DNA of 64,000 nt from Allocoleopsis franciscana PCC 7113 (GTDB lineage Bacteria > Cyanobacteriota > Cyanobacteriia > Cyanobacteriales > Coleofasciculaceae). Location: positions 4,428,001 through 4,492,000 of the forward strand of contig NC_019738.1 in the NCBI RefSeq assembly GCF_000317515.1. Direction: 5' to 3'. A model generated the notes under the pieces. The model saw only the letters and a list, made by a program, of their open reading frames with translations, was not told where the DNA came from and ran no database searches. Shown here in pieces: positions 6,647 to 16,250 of this stretch. Position numbers and translations under genes: made by a program. Positions within the stretch are counted from its first letter, which is position 1, and each line of letters starts with the position of its first letter.

Positions 6647-8392
6647 TCAACGGAGTAATTCTTCTAAATGATGCTGACTCCAAAGTGATCGGTACACACC
6701 AGGACTGGCCAAAAGCTCCTTATGGCTGCCGCTTTGCACAATTTGTCCCCCTTCCATGACGAAAATTCGATTAGCCGTAGCCGCCGCCGAGAGTTGATGG
6801 GAGATAAAAATTACCGTTTTACGCTGCACGCCTTCGGCAAGATTTTCCAGAATTTGGGTAGCGGTTTGGTTATCCACGCTAGAAAGGGCATCATCCAAGA
6901 TGAGAATCGGTGCATCCATCAACAAGGCTCTGGCTAGAGAGGTGCGTTGTCTTTGACCCCCAGAGAGAGTAATACCCCGTTCTCCGACAAGCGTGTCATA
7001 TTGCTGAGGAAAGTTGAGAATTTCTGCGTGAATTTGTGCTTGCTTGGCTGTGTACTCAATGTCTGTTTGTTTGGCTAAGGGGTTACCGTAGCGGATGTTA
7101 TTTTTAATACTGGTGCTGAACAGGAAGCTGTCTTGGGGGACATAGGCGATCGCACTTCGCAAGTCTTGCAATCGCATCCTTGTCAGGTCATATCCATCCA
7201 AAAATAGCTGATTATCCTCAATATCCAACAAGCGAGGAATGGCATTCGCTAAGGTGGATTTTCCTGAACCAATGGCTCCTACAATTGCCACCGTTTCACC
7301 TGCATTAATTGTAAAATTAATGTCTTTGAGTGCTGGAGTTTTGGCACCCGGATAAGTGTAACTTAGATTGCGTGCCGTCAACTCACCTTTCACGGGCGTC
7401 GGTAGTTGAATCGGATTAGAATCATCTTTAATCTGGGGTTGAACGGTGAGAATCGACTCAATGCGGTCAATACTCACTTCACCTCGTTGATAAGCTGTAA
7501 TGGTAAAACCTAAGAGGGCAGTGGGGAAAACTAAACGCTCTGAGTAGAGGAGTAGCGCCACAAAATCACCCACCGTAATTTTACCGGAGGAAATCAACCC
7601 AGAACCTAGCCACAGTAATACCAATAAGCTGACATAGGCGAGAGCTTCAATAACAGGAAATAGGACGTTTCGTGTTTTGGCTAAATTTAGATTTGCCCCT
7701 AACAGTTGCCCATTCAGGCGTCGAAAAGCACGGCGTTCGTTGGCTTCTTGAGCGTAGATTTTAATCAGGGAGATGCCGCTCATGTCTTCCTGAATCATCT
7801 CACTGAGATTGGAGAGTTCTTCTTGTACCGCCAGTTGTTGATTGCGGAGCTTTTCACTAAAAAGCTGGACGGTAATGAGCATCAGGGGATAAACGGCGAT
7901 CGCGAATAGAGTCAACCGCAAGCTAATCGACATCATCACTGGCAGCGTTAAACCATAGGCGAATACCGTATTCGCCAAACTCAAGACGGCAAACCCCAAC
8001 AGCCGTCGAATATTATCCACATCACTGGTAGCGCGGTTAATTAAATCTCCAGAAGTATTCGTGGAAAAATAAGATGGCTCTAGGATGAGTAAATGCTGAA
8101 AAATCTTTTGCTTCAGGTCAAATTCGACCTTACGCCCCACCCCGAATAAGAGAATGCGAGACACCATCCGAATCACCCACATTAACGATGCGAGGAGGAT
8201 GATGGGCCAGACAAAGTGCCAGATTCGATCAAAATCGAAGGCGGTGCGGAGTTCGTCAATGCCATCCCTAATCAGCAGAGGGATATACACACCGAGTCCA
8301 TTAACAACGAGGAGAGCAATGACACCAAGGGACGCATCTAAAGTGTGAGGACGCAGGTAAGCCAGTAGTTTTTGCAGCCTGGAGTTAGCCAT
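6647..8392 (-). CDS. ABC exporter half-transporter (TMD-NBD fusion)
   Basis: This 581-residue protein has an N-terminal six-helix exporter domain (about 15-310) and a C-terminal nucleotide-binding domain (about 335-575). Visible motifs are Walker A GAIGSGKST (about 370), the Q-loop AYVPQDSFLF, signature LSGGQRQR (about 480), Walker B LILDD (about 503) and the H-loop SHQL. The residue after Walker B is Asp instead of the usual catalytic Glu. That is typical of the degenerate half of heterodimeric exporters such as TM287- or YheI-like subunits, so it may need a partner encoded elsewhere. Substrate unknown; lipids, drugs or peptides are possible. Confidence 0.93.
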   Translation of the reverse strand: MANSRLQKLLAYLRPHTLDASLGVIALLVVNGLGVYIPLLIRDGIDELRTAFDFDRIWHFVWPIILLASLMWVIRMVSRILLFGVGRKVEFDLKQKIFQHLLILEPSYFSTNTSGDLINRATSDVDNIRRLLGFAVLSLANTVFAYGLTLPVMMSISLRLTLFAIAVYPLMLITVQLFSEKLRNQQLAVQEELSNLSEMIQEDMSGISLIKIYAQEANERRAFRRLNGQLLGANLNLAKTRNVLFPVIEALAYVSLLVLLWLGSGLISSGKITVGDFVALLLYSERLVFPTALLGFTITAYQRGEVSIDRIESILTVQPQIKDDSNPIQLPTPVKGELTARNLSYTYPGAKTPALKDINFTINAGETVAIVGAIGSGKSTLANAIPRLLDIEDNQLFLDGYDLTRMRLQDLRSAIAYVPQDSFLFSTSIKNNIRYGNPLAKQTDIEYTAKQAQIHAEILNFPQQYDTLVGERGITLSGGQRQRTSLARALLMDAPILILDDALSSVDNQTATQILENLAEGVQRKTVIFISHQLSAAATANRIFVMEGGQIVQSGSHKELLASPGVYRSLWSQHHLEELLR

Positions 8393-8530
8393 GTTACAAA
8401 GATAACAATTCTTAATCTTAAACGATTGCTGGCTCTGGCTCCCTCGCCCAAATGGGGGTTACACGACTATCTGCTGCCCTCAAGGTTGATATTCTGCCTT
8501 AAGTATAGATGGCTCGACCCTCTGAACCCA

Positions 8531-8559
8531 ACAATCCCACACAGTAGGTGTGGGATTGT
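8531..8559. repeat. Perfect 12-bp hairpin
   Basis: ACAATCCCACAC (8531-8542) pairs perfectly with GTGTGGGATTGT (8548-8559) around the loop AGTAG. It lies between the start of the ABC exporter gene and the end of the YdcF-like gene. No T tract follows on either strand, so a simple intrinsic terminator is not supported. It may stabilise or separate the transcripts. Confidence 0.55.
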
Positions 8560-8624
8560 CAAATCTCCAACCCGTTGGGAAGTAGAAAGTTTTTCATTAT
8601 GCATAACTTCCTACTTCATCCTTT

Positions 8625-9575
8625 TCAAGTGGTTGTCGGAGATAGCCAGCCTCGTAACGAGTAGTAGATGGTGGTATAGAATTCCTCAATAATACGAGTG
8701 CTGACGCTGAGAGCATCAACACTGGGAATAAAGGATTCAACCGTAATGTTACGTGCCTCTCTCGTTCCAGGTTCTGTCGAAACAAAATTCGCTGGTTGAG
8801 TTACGACATTAATGCCGACTTGAGAAAAAGCTAAACTAGCGCGGCGGCTATTAATGGCAGAAGTAACCAGGAAAACAGGTCTGTCTTGTATAGCTCGACT
8901 TCTCAAGATGGCGTTCACCTGCTCAGCACTGGTGCGAAGGTCTCGGCTTCTGGATTCTACGACAATTTGACCTTGGGGAACACCAAATTGGTTCAGTACG
9001 GTGGCGACATTGTTGGCTTCTTGACCGGCGCTAGCAATCACAATGGGTTGGTTACCTGCTGTCACCTGCTCTTGATACACTTGGGCGGCGCGACGGAGGC
9101 GATTGCTGCCTTCATCCGTGAGCTGAATTTGGGTTCGAGGGGGAAGACTCGGTTGTGTCGTTCCTTGCGCCAATACCACAATCGCCCCAGCAGGGGCGGC
9201 TGTAGCGGCTGGGGTTGTCCTTGGGAATGCCCCAAGTTCAAGGGGTCGAGCCAATACAGTACTGACGAAGGGAATACTGGAAATCAGTAAAATCAGCAGG
9301 GCTGCCATAATCAGGTTCTTCTTCAGCCCCTGATTCAATGCCGCCGCTAACAGCACAATAGTGGCTCCCACGGGCTTAAGCGGGAATGAGAGAACGCTCC
9401 ATGCCGTTCTCACCAATGTGTCGTTGGGGAAGAAAAACGCCAGCACGATGATGGTAAACAGCAGAAAACCCCCAAGCAAGGTAAGATACGCTCTGGGGAT
9501 TACTTTCAGTAGCAAATTGTAGATAATAACTGTGATCAGCAGCCACAGTAGTACCTGGGTAAGTAGTAAGAACAT
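8625..9575 (-). CDS. YdcF/SanA-family (DUF218) membrane protein
   Basis: This 316-residue protein starts with about four hydrophobic helices (residues about 3-25, 30-50, 60-80 and 88-112). A soluble DUF218 domain (about 128-290) follows, with AIVVLAQG, a central VIASAGQEANNVATVLNQFGVP segment broken into the usual strand-helix units, SRDLRTSAEQV, and VFLVTSAINSRRASLAF. This matches the ElyC/SanA/YdcF group, inner-membrane proteins linked to envelope integrity or polysaccharide metabolism. The biochemical activity is not settled for the family. It precedes the surface-sugar region, which fits an envelope role. Confidence 0.83.
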   Translation of the reverse strand: MFLLLTQVLLWLLITVIIYNLLLKVIPRAYLTLLGGFLLFTIIVLAFFFPNDTLVRTAWSVLSFPLKPVGATIVLLAAALNQGLKKNLIMAALLILLISSIPFVSTVLARPLELGAFPRTTPAATAAPAGAIVVLAQGTTQPSLPPRTQIQLTDEGSNRLRRAAQVYQEQVTAGNQPIVIASAGQEANNVATVLNQFGVPQGQIVVESRSRDLRTSAEQVNAILRSRAIQDRPVFLVTSAINSRRASLAFSQVGINVVTQPANFVSTEPGTREARNITVESFIPSVDALSVSTRIIEEFYTTIYYSLRGWLSPTTT

Positions 9576-10240
9576 TGTTAAGAACTTCTTCGTTGTTGAA
9601 GGTTAGCGGTTGGTTGCTCGTTGTTAGTCTCACCAAGGTAGTTGGAGAGTAGGGAGGAGGCAGAGCCTTTGAAAGTTTTAGCTGACACTACGCTTGATTA
9701 CCTGCGGAAGCAAAGAGCTTGTGTGCGAACCTTATAACCCTCAACCCAGTCTCCTGTCTTGACCATTTAAAATAACAACTTACAACTAATAACTGGTAGT
9801 ACTTTTGTTTCAGTGATGTTTCATCTGCTTGAACCAAGGTTTGAATCACTATTACACGGGCATTATACTCGCGATTGGCAGCAATAATGGGCAAAAAACG
9901 CAGTTGATGCTATGACACGTGATTACTTGAAGCAGGGCAACATCCTAAGGACAGACCTCACCTTGGGAAAGGACTCCAATCATCGTTAAATCAACTGATT
10001 AAGGAAAATTCACCAACCTTTTTCCAACCGATAGAAGGCAGGGTATAGCATGAACGTTTGGAAAGGGAAGGTGTTAAAGACACGCTTGCCGATTTTAAAT
10101 TCGACATTCCGCATTCCTCATTCCACAATCGATAAGGAGTAGGAGACGTTCTACTTCGGTTCAACGTTAACGGGCGAAGTCGAAGAGCGAACGTCTGTTG
10201 TCAAGTTAGGCTATGAAACAAAAAACTGGGAGAGTGTGAG
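9576..10240. other. Gene-free interval with one hairpin
   Basis: I see no convincing gene. A 68-codon minus-strand frame at 9688-9894 has no ribosome site and no recognisable features. A nested inverted repeat lies just before galE: AGACGTTC (10144-10151) with GAACGTCT (10189-10196), and inside it ACTTCG (10153-10158) with CGAAGT (10175-10180). It resembles the palindromic repeat near 14.7 kb in style. Confidence 0.4.
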
Positions 10241-11239
10241 GTGTCGCAAGTCAAACCCACAATTTTAGTGACTGGCGGAGCAGGATATATTGGCTCTCAT
10301 GCTGTGTTGGCACTTCAGCAAGAAGGCTACCGCGTTATCGTGCTGGATAACTTGGAATATGGGCATCGGGAGTTTGTGGAAGATATTTTACAGGTGGATT
10401 TGGTCGTCGGTGACATCGGCGATCGCGCAACCTTAGATCAGCTATTTGCCAATCACGAGATTGCGGCTGTTGTCCACTTCGCTGCTTATATCGCGGTAGG
10501 CGAGTCGGTTACAGACCCTGCCCAATATTACCGCAACAATGTGTCCGGTACGGTGACCCTTCTGGAAGCGATGGTAGCGGCAGGGGTCAAAAAATTGGTG
10601 TTTCCTTCGACCTGTGCCATCTACGGGATGCCCAAGCAAGTGCCAATGACTGAAGACCATCCCAAACAGCCAATGAGTCCTTATGCCACGACCAAGTGGA
10701 TGGTAGAGCAAATCCTGGCTGATTTTGATCGGGCTTACGATCTACGTTCAGTGGTGTTTCGCTTCTTCAACGCCGCCGGCGCTAACCCAGAGGGGTTAAT
10801 TGGAGAAGACCACCAACCCGAAACTCATCTAATTCCGCTTGTACTTCTAACCGCTTTGGGGAAACGCGAATCTATTTCCATTTGGGGTACAGATTACCCC
10901 ACACCAGACGGCACCTGCCTTCGGGACTATATTCACGTCAGCGACTTGGCAACCGCTCACATTTTGGGGCTGGAGTATCTATTGCAAGGTGGCAAGAGTG
11001 AAGCGTTTAATTTAGGTAATGGCAATGGTTTTTCGGTGCGGCAGGTGATTGAAACAGCTCGTCTGGTGACAGGTCGGGAAATCAACGTAGTCGAGTGCGA
11101 TCGCCGCAGTGGCGATCCCTCCGTTTTAGTTGGGAGTAGTGACAAAGCTCAAAAAATTCTAGGTTGGTCTCCCCAATACACTGATCTGAGTAAAATTATC
11201 GGCGATGCTTGGCAGTGGCATCAAAGGCGTCATCAATAA
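10241..11239 (+). CDS. galE: UDP-glucose 4-epimerase
   Basis: The 332-residue extended short-chain dehydrogenase has the NAD-binding motif TGGAGYIGSH at residues 10-19, the VVHFAA strand, a catalytic Ser/Thr region (FPSTCAIYG) and the active-site YATTK near residue 149. The FFNAAGANPEG and GTCLRDYIHVSDLA segments are specific to GalE. It interconverts UDP-glucose and UDP-galactose for surface polysaccharide and galactolipid supply. Translation starts at GTG 10241 after a GGGAG site. It heads the surface-sugar region but is separated from the glycosyltransferase by two small genes. Confidence 0.96.
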   Translation: MSQVKPTILVTGGAGYIGSHAVLALQQEGYRVIVLDNLEYGHREFVEDILQVDLVVGDIGDRATLDQLFANHEIAAVVHFAAYIAVGESVTDPAQYYRNNVSGTVTLLEAMVAAGVKKLVFPSTCAIYGMPKQVPMTEDHPKQPMSPYATTKWMVEQILADFDRAYDLRSVVFRFFNAAGANPEGLIGEDHQPETHLIPLVLLTALGKRESISIWGTDYPTPDGTCLRDYIHVSDLATAHILGLEYLLQGGKSEAFNLGNGNGFSVRQVIETARLVTGREINVVECDRRSGDPSVLVGSSDKAQKILGWSPQYTDLSKIIGDAWQWHQRRHQ

Positions 11240-11373
11240 AACCTATTGAGAAGCGTCTAAGTGGGGAAAGTTGGCGCTATACTGATCGACTTGAGTTCCA
11301 AGCCACAAGCAAACAGCCGTCACCCGTAAAGTATTCAGGGACTGTTTAACTACTTTGTTGTTGGGTTAAAAAA

Positions 11374-11733
11374 TTGCCGGTGAATAGACACATCCAGACT
11401 GGAAAGGCTCAAAGCAACTCAACTCCTGTAACAAAGGAGTCTCTTGGATTGGAAGCCAGAATCAGTCGCTTGGAGGCAATTGTGGGACAAATTGGCGAGG
11501 CAGTTCTGGCAACCACTGAAACCATTGACTGTCTGACTGAACGGGTAGATGCTCTAGCGATTCAAGTGCAACACCAAGGGCAACAAATTCAACAACAGGG
11601 TTACCAGATTTTTGCCGTCAGCGATGCGGTGCAAACTTTGGCTCAAGCTCAAAGTGACTCTTTAGAGCAGTTAGGGCAACTCACAGAAACTCTGCGACGC
11701 CTTGCGACTGCTATTGAAGCGGCGGATCACTGA
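11374..11733 (+). CDS. Small coiled-coil hypothetical protein
   Basis: The frame encodes up to 119 residues and has no ATG start; TTG 11374 or GTG 11380 are candidates, so the N-terminus is uncertain. From about residue 25 the protein is one continuous helix with heptad-like hydrophobics and many Gln residues (LEARISRLEAIVGQIG, then IQVQHQGQQIQQQGYQ). A trimeric or dimeric coiled coil is likely. No known family is recognised. It may be a minor structural or scaffolding protein. Confidence 0.55.
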   Translation: MPVNRHIQTGKAQSNSTPVTKESLGLEARISRLEAIVGQIGEAVLATTETIDCLTERVDALAIQVQHQGQQIQQQGYQIFAVSDAVQTLAQAQSDSLEQLGQLTETLRRLATAIEAADH

Positions 11734-11936
11734 GGCTAGGGTGGTTAGAGTGGGGCAGGAGTTGATATGAGGGTGGAAGAAATTTTCTACTGAATATCCT
11801 GAGGTTAACAACACACCGCCCTCACTCCCCTATTTCCCCATGACCCAATCCTGTTCAGACATCCCAGTAGACTTTCCAGCACAGGAAAAATGTGCTAGGA
11901 CAACGAGAACGCTCATAACTCATTAGGAGAACATTA

Positions 11937-12380
11937 ATGCAATTTCCGAGGCGATACTTCGTCCTTCTTCCCCTGACTGCGGTTCTTAGCCTATTGATGG
12001 TTAGTTGTAGCGAGAGTAAAGTCTCTCAATGTAACAAAATTATCAAGGTTGCCAACAAAGCCGCTGACGAAGCTAAAGCTATCACCAATGGCGGGAAGGA
12101 AAGCGACCCGAAAGCAATGCTTAAGGCTGCCGATGCGCTGGACAAAGCCTCTCAAGAAATGGAATCCATTAAAGTTAGCGATGACAAGCTTCGAGACTAT
12201 CAAGGCCGTTTTTTTGTGATGTATCGCGATACCAGCAAATCCACCCGCGATTTTATCACCGCTTTTGAGAAAAAAGACCGCCCCGCCGCTGAAGCTGCGA
12301 TCGTCAAATTGCAGAAAACGACTGCCCTAGAAACACCCCTCGTTCAGGAAATTAATAAGTACTGCCAGCCAGAAAAATAG
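11937..12380 (+). CDS. Putative lipoprotein
   Basis: The 147-residue protein begins with a lipoprotein signal: basic PRR, the hydrophobic VLLPLTAVLSLLMV, then the lipobox LMVSC with the lipidated Cys near residue 24. The mature part is helical and rich in Lys/Ala/Asp (VANKAADEAKAI, ADALDKASQEME). Two further cysteines lie near residues 32 and 143. It is probably anchored on the periplasmic side. I recognise no specific function; similar small helical lipoproteins are frequent in cyanobacteria. A good GGAG ribosome site precedes ATG 11937. Confidence 0.72.
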   Translation: MQFPRRYFVLLPLTAVLSLLMVSCSESKVSQCNKIIKVANKAADEAKAITNGGKESDPKAMLKAADALDKASQEMESIKVSDDKLRDYQGRFFVMYRDTSKSTRDFITAFEKKDRPAAEAAIVKLQKTTALETPLVQEINKYCQPEK

Positions 12381-12568
12381 CGGACAATCCAACTCCTTGC
12401 CAATCAACTGCCTCAAATTCCAGGGTAATTCTACAAAGAACGAAGAATGAAAGTTTAGCATCCTATTCCCTAAACAGTCATCCAGTGAGTTTGCCTTTCT
12501 CCTGCTCCCCATACCCTGGGTGGCTCACCTTGGGGTAAGCTCTTACTCACAAGAAGCATTCTGGTTAA

Positions 12569-13750
12569 ATGTCCTTGAAATATGCTTTGGTTCATGAGTG
12601 GTTGACACCCCAAGCAACGGGTGGGTCAGAACTGGTCGTTCAAGAAGTTCTCCAGCACATTGAGGCCGATGTTTATGCATTGATTGATTTTGAATCGACC
12701 AATCCCCAGAGTTATCTGTTTGGGCGTTCGATTGGTACAACCTTCCTGCAAAGTTTGCCCTTTGCCCGCAATGGTGTTCAGAAATATCTACCACTACTGC
12801 CCATTGCCATTGAACAGCTAGACTTACGGGACTATGATGTCATCCTTTCCTCATCTCATGCGGTTGCCAAGGGCATCCTGAGTACACCTCAACAACTGCA
12901 TATCTGCTACTGTCATACGCCCATGCGCTACGCCTGGGATTTAACGTTTGATTATCTCAGTAGTAGTCGGATGGGGCGAGGGCCACAAGGCTTAATCACC
13001 CGGTATCTACTTCATCAATTGCGTCAGTGGGATGCCCTTTCGGCGAACCGGGTGGATTATTTTATTGCCAACTCGGTACATACCGCACGTCGCATCTGGC
13101 GCTGCTATCGGCGTCAGGCAACGGTGATTTATCCGCCGGTCAATATTGAGCGATTTCCGTTCCAGACTCAAAAAGAAGATTTTTATCTCACGGTTTCCCG
13201 CCTCGTGAGTTATAAGCGAGTCTCGTTAATTGTTCAAGCTTTCAATCAACTGGGACTTCCACTCGTCGTGATTGGCACAGGACCGGACTTGGAGGCGATT
13301 CGCAAACTGGCACAACCGAATGTACAAGTGCTAGGATTTCAGCCAGACTCGGTGGTTGAGCAGTATATGACCCGCGCCAAAGCCTTTGTCTATGCAGCCT
13401 GTGAAGATTTTGGCATTGCCCTAGTGGAAGCTCAAGCTTGTGGAACGCCCGTGATTGCCTATGGTGCTGGGGGGGCATTAGAGACTGTTCGAGATATTCG
13501 GCAACATCCGAACAGCGGAACAGGTCTATTTTTTCAATCCCAAAGTGCGGACGCGTTGATCGAAGCCGTGAATACTTTTGAGAGGTCAAAAAACTCGTTC
13601 AGTCCCGAACAGGGTCGATTAAACGCGGCTGGGTTTGCTCCCAAAATTTTTGGCGATCGCTACCTGGCTTTTCTGGAACAGTGCCAAGAGGGCTACAAAT
13701 CTCAATTCTCCCCTGAAAATTTCAAGTTTCCTCAGGCGTATTCGCCGTAG
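12569..13750 (+). CDS. Glycosyltransferase family 4 protein
   Basis: This 393-residue GT-B enzyme has an N-terminal acceptor domain beginning YALVHEWLTPQATGGSE, where the GGSE loop is typical of GT4. HICYCHTPMRYAWD is in mid-protein. The C-terminal nucleotide-sugar domain has YLTVSRLVSYKRV (about 205), VVIGTGPD and the donor-binding motif EDFGIALVEAQACGTPVIAY (about 283-302). The C(Y)CHTP-YAWD variant is common in colanic-acid-like and WbaZ-type mannosyltransferases, so a GDP-mannose donor is plausible but unproven. The initiating sugar transferase follows 55 bp later, and the two probably form one operon for an exopolysaccharide. Confidence 0.9.
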   Translation: MSLKYALVHEWLTPQATGGSELVVQEVLQHIEADVYALIDFESTNPQSYLFGRSIGTTFLQSLPFARNGVQKYLPLLPIAIEQLDLRDYDVILSSSHAVAKGILSTPQQLHICYCHTPMRYAWDLTFDYLSSSRMGRGPQGLITRYLLHQLRQWDALSANRVDYFIANSVHTARRIWRCYRRQATVIYPPVNIERFPFQTQKEDFYLTVSRLVSYKRVSLIVQAFNQLGLPLVVIGTGPDLEAIRKLAQPNVQVLGFQPDSVVEQYMTRAKAFVYAACEDFGIALVEAQACGTPVIAYGAGGALETVRDIRQHPNSGTGLFFQSQSADALIEAVNTFERSKNSFSPEQGRLNAAGFAPKIFGDRYLAFLEQCQEGYKSQFSPENFKFPQAYSP

Positions 13751-13805
13751 CCAGCCTCTTGTGGCTTTATGATCTTGACTGTGTGGTGTGAAGTGAAGGA
13801 GTAAG

Positions 13806-14537
13806 ATGACTGCCGAAAGCCAACTTATCTCCGTCAAGATGTTGCGAGCGTTCGTGAAGCGAGGAATTCAGCCACTCGCGTCGCGCAGCAGACCCAGGGG
13901 TCTTTCTCGACATCGCTTAAACGGAGATTTCGCCAAGCGGCTGTTTGATGTTATGTTTTCGCTATCTGTTCTGATTTCGTTTTTGCCGATTTACTTGGTA
14001 CTCGCCCTACTGATTGCCATCAGCTCACCGGGGCCCATTTTTTATGTCCAGGAACGGGTCGGTAGAAATTACCAGTCGTTTGGCTGCCTCAAATTCAGAA
14101 CAATGGTACAAAACGCTGACGAAATATTGACCGATTTGATGGAAACATCACCTCATTTACGTGAGGAATTTGAGGATAATTTCAAGCTCAAAAAAGACCC
14201 TCGAATTACAGGCATTGGTAAGTTTTTACGACTGACTAGTCTGGATGAGTTTCCTCAATTTTGGAATGTTTTGAAGGGAGATATGAGTGTGGTGGGGCCC
14301 CGACCCTTAGTGCCGGAAGAACTACCTAAATACGGGCGTAATATGGACAAGGTTTTGACGATTAGGCCAGGAATTACTGGTTTATGGCAAGTTTCTGGGC
14401 GTAATGACATTCCTTACCCTCTGCGGGTTCAAATGGATGTTTATTATGTCAATTTCAGGAATTTCTGGCTAGATTTATGGCTGATTTTCAAAACTCTTGG
14501 TGTGATTATTTTCCCTAAAAATAATGGGGCTTACTGA
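13806..14537 (+). CDS. Initiating sugar transferase (polyprenyl-phosphate glycosyl-1-phosphate transferase)
   Basis: The 243-residue protein lacks the large N-terminal membrane region of WcaJ/WbaP and has only the catalytic half. It has one hydrophobic re-entrant helix (about 47-70, VMFSLSVLISFLPIYLVLAL) after KRLFDV. The bacterial sugar transferase motifs follow: PGPIFYVQERVG, KFRTM, a DPRITG segment, LDEFPQFWNVLKGDMSVVGP, PRPLVP, and RPGITGLWQVSGRN. It transfers a sugar-1-phosphate to undecaprenyl phosphate at the cytoplasmic face to start repeat-unit assembly. It is coupled with the GT4 gene upstream and closed by a likely terminator. Confidence 0.95.
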   Translation: MTAESQLISVKMLRAFVKRGIQPLASRSRPRGLSRHRLNGDFAKRLFDVMFSLSVLISFLPIYLVLALLIAISSPGPIFYVQERVGRNYQSFGCLKFRTMVQNADEILTDLMETSPHLREEFEDNFKLKKDPRITGIGKFLRLTSLDEFPQFWNVLKGDMSVVGPRPLVPEELPKYGRNMDKVLTIRPGITGLWQVSGRNDIPYPLRVQMDVYYVNFRNFWLDLWLIFKTLGVIIFPKNNGAY

Positions 14538-14540
14538 AGG

Positions 14541-14572
14541 AGAAGTCTGGAAAGTTTAGACATCTTTTTTTT
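14541..14572 (+). terminator. Likely intrinsic terminator after the sugar transferase
   Basis: AGAAGTCT (14541-14548) pairs with AGACATCT (14558-14565) with one A/A mismatch, followed by an eight-T run. It begins 4 bp after the sugar transferase stop and would end the GT4/sugar transferase transcript. Confidence 0.55.
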
Positions 14573-14697
14573 GCTTATTAAGAGAGTTGATTTGACAACT
14601 AATTCTGTCTTCATTATTCTCTAAGGCGGTAGAAATCCACAGGCTATTTAACGCTTTGGTGCTGTCTCACGAAAGCTTTCTTTAGATAATCTTTGTC

Positions 14698-14737
14698 AGC
14701 GTTCGCTCTCTTCGCTCTCGAAGGGAGCCGAGACGCT
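14698..14737. repeat. Palindromic intergenic repeat
   Basis: AGCGT (14698-14702) pairs with ACGCT (14733-14737), and the interior CTCTTCG...CGAAGGGAG adds a second helix. Such TTCGCTC/GAGCGAA palindromes are dispersed in many cyanobacterial genomes. The surrounding gap 14573-14954 otherwise shows no gene. Confidence 0.5.
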
Positions 14738-14954
14738 AGGATTAGCTACCGTAGCGAAACAAAGACTCTGCATAGCAATCAAAGCTTTAGCCTGATTTCA
14801 TTCCAGCTAACTCACTACCCGCTTAGCCATGGATCAATTTCTAGGTTAACTTAAGGATGATTCGTTTACCTTCCAACACGTCCGTTGGGCGGGTGAGCTT
14901 TATTGGCACTTGAGCCGCAGTGAAAGTTCCGATTTGTTACAGGAAAATTCAAGA

Positions 14955-16034
14955 ATGACACAACGTAAACGAGCGCTAATCACGGGTATTACGGGTCAAG
15001 ATGGCTCCTATTTGAGTGAATTATTACTAGAAAAAGACTATGAAGTTCATGGAATTATTCGGCGAACTTCCACCTTTAATACCGATCGCATCGATCACAT
15101 TTATGTAGACCCTCACAATGAAAACGCTCGGTTATTCCTCCACTACGGTGATTTAACCGATGGCGTAACCATGCGCCGAATTTTAGAAGAAGTAAAACCC
15201 GTAGAGATTTACAACTTAGGTGCACAATCCCATGTAAGGGTGAGTTTTGATTCACCGGAATACACGGTTGATTCTGTGGCAATGGGGACGCTACGTCTTT
15301 TGGAGGCAATTCGAGATTATCGCAATCGCACCGGAATTGATGTGCGTTTTTATCAGGCGGGTTCGTCTGAGATGTTTGGCAAGGTACAGGAAGTACCGCA
15401 AAAGGAAACAACGTCTTTTTATCCCCGCAGTCCCTATGCTTGTGCCAAGGTTTATGCCCACTGGCAAACCGTAAACTATCGCGAGTCTTACGGAATCTTT
15501 GCCTGTAATGGCATCTTATTTAATCACGAATCGCCGCGCCGAGGCGAAACATTTGTCACGCGCAAAATTACCAGAGCGATCGCTCGGATTGTAGCGGATC
15601 AACAGCAGAAACTCTACCTGGGTAATCTTGACTCCAAGCGAGACTGGGGTTACGCCAAAGACTATGTTCAGGCGATGTGGCTGATGTTGCAACAAGAGGA
15701 AGCGGATGATTACGTCGTCGCCACGGGTGAAACTCACTCCATTCGTGAATTTTTGGACATCTCCTTTGGTTATGTCAATCTCAATTGGCAAGACTACGTA
15801 GAGTTTGACCCCCGTTATCTACGTCCGGCTGAAGTTGATTTACTCATTGGTGACCCCAGCAAGGCAAAACAGAAGCTGGGTTGGGAACCTTCTGTGACCT
15901 TTGAAGAGTTAGTCGCTTTAATGGTAGAAGCCGATTTGCGAGCGTTGGGGCTAACTTCCCAGCATAGCCCAGAAGCTTCCGATTGGCAGGATAATGCCTA
16001 TATTCGTCAGAGTGTAGGAAGCATCGTTGATTGA
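14955..16034 (+). CDS. gmd: GDP-mannose 4,6-dehydratase
   Basis: I start this at ATG 14955, which gives 359 residues, the usual family length, with an AGGA site 11 bases upstream. An earlier TTG would add 15 residues unlike the family. Motifs are [12 protein letters not shown] (NADP binding, residues 9-20), [23 protein letters not shown], the Ser/Thr of QAGSSEMFG, active-site [10 protein letters not shown] (Y near 159) and [16 protein letters not shown]. The enzyme converts GDP-mannose to GDP-4-keto-6-deoxymannose. The fcl gene 216 bp downstream uses this product, so the pair supplies GDP-L-fucose for surface polysaccharide. Confidence 0.97.
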   Translation: MTQRKRALITGITGQDGSYLSELLLEKDYEVHGIIRRTSTFNTDRIDHIYVDPHNENARLFLHYGDLTDGVTMRRILEEVKPVEIYNLGAQSHVRVSFDSPEYTVDSVAMGTLRLLEAIRDYRNRTGIDVRFYQAGSSEMFGKVQEVPQKETTSFYPRSPYACAKVYAHWQTVNYRESYGIFACNGILFNHESPRRGETFVTRKITRAIARIVADQQQKLYLGNLDSKRDWGYAKDYVQAMWLMLQQEEADDYVVATGETHSIREFLDISFGYVNLNWQDYVEFDPRYLRPAEVDLLIGDPSKAKQKLGWEPSVTFEELVALMVEADLRALGLTSQHSPEASDWQDNAYIRQSVGSIVD

Positions 16035-16250
16035 GGGGGTTCGCTAATTTCTAGTAGTTGCTAGATAATCAAATCGTGACGAAGAAAGCATGAAGTGTAA
16101 AGGATTCAGGATGAAAATACTCCAGCCATTCAACTCAAGACCCTAATATTGATCACAAGGGATAATTTCATACCTCATACATCATTCTTCAGCCTTCAGT
16201 TGACCGATCGCAAAGAGAGTTTCAGACGCTGGGCAAGGATTGCAAGACCA

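Noticed and set aside
8531-8559. Intrinsic terminator
   Set aside because: The 12-bp stem is perfect, but no T tract follows on either strand.
9688-9894. A 68-codon minus-strand frame before galE
   Set aside because: No Shine-Dalgarno, no recognisable motif, composition like non-coding sequence.
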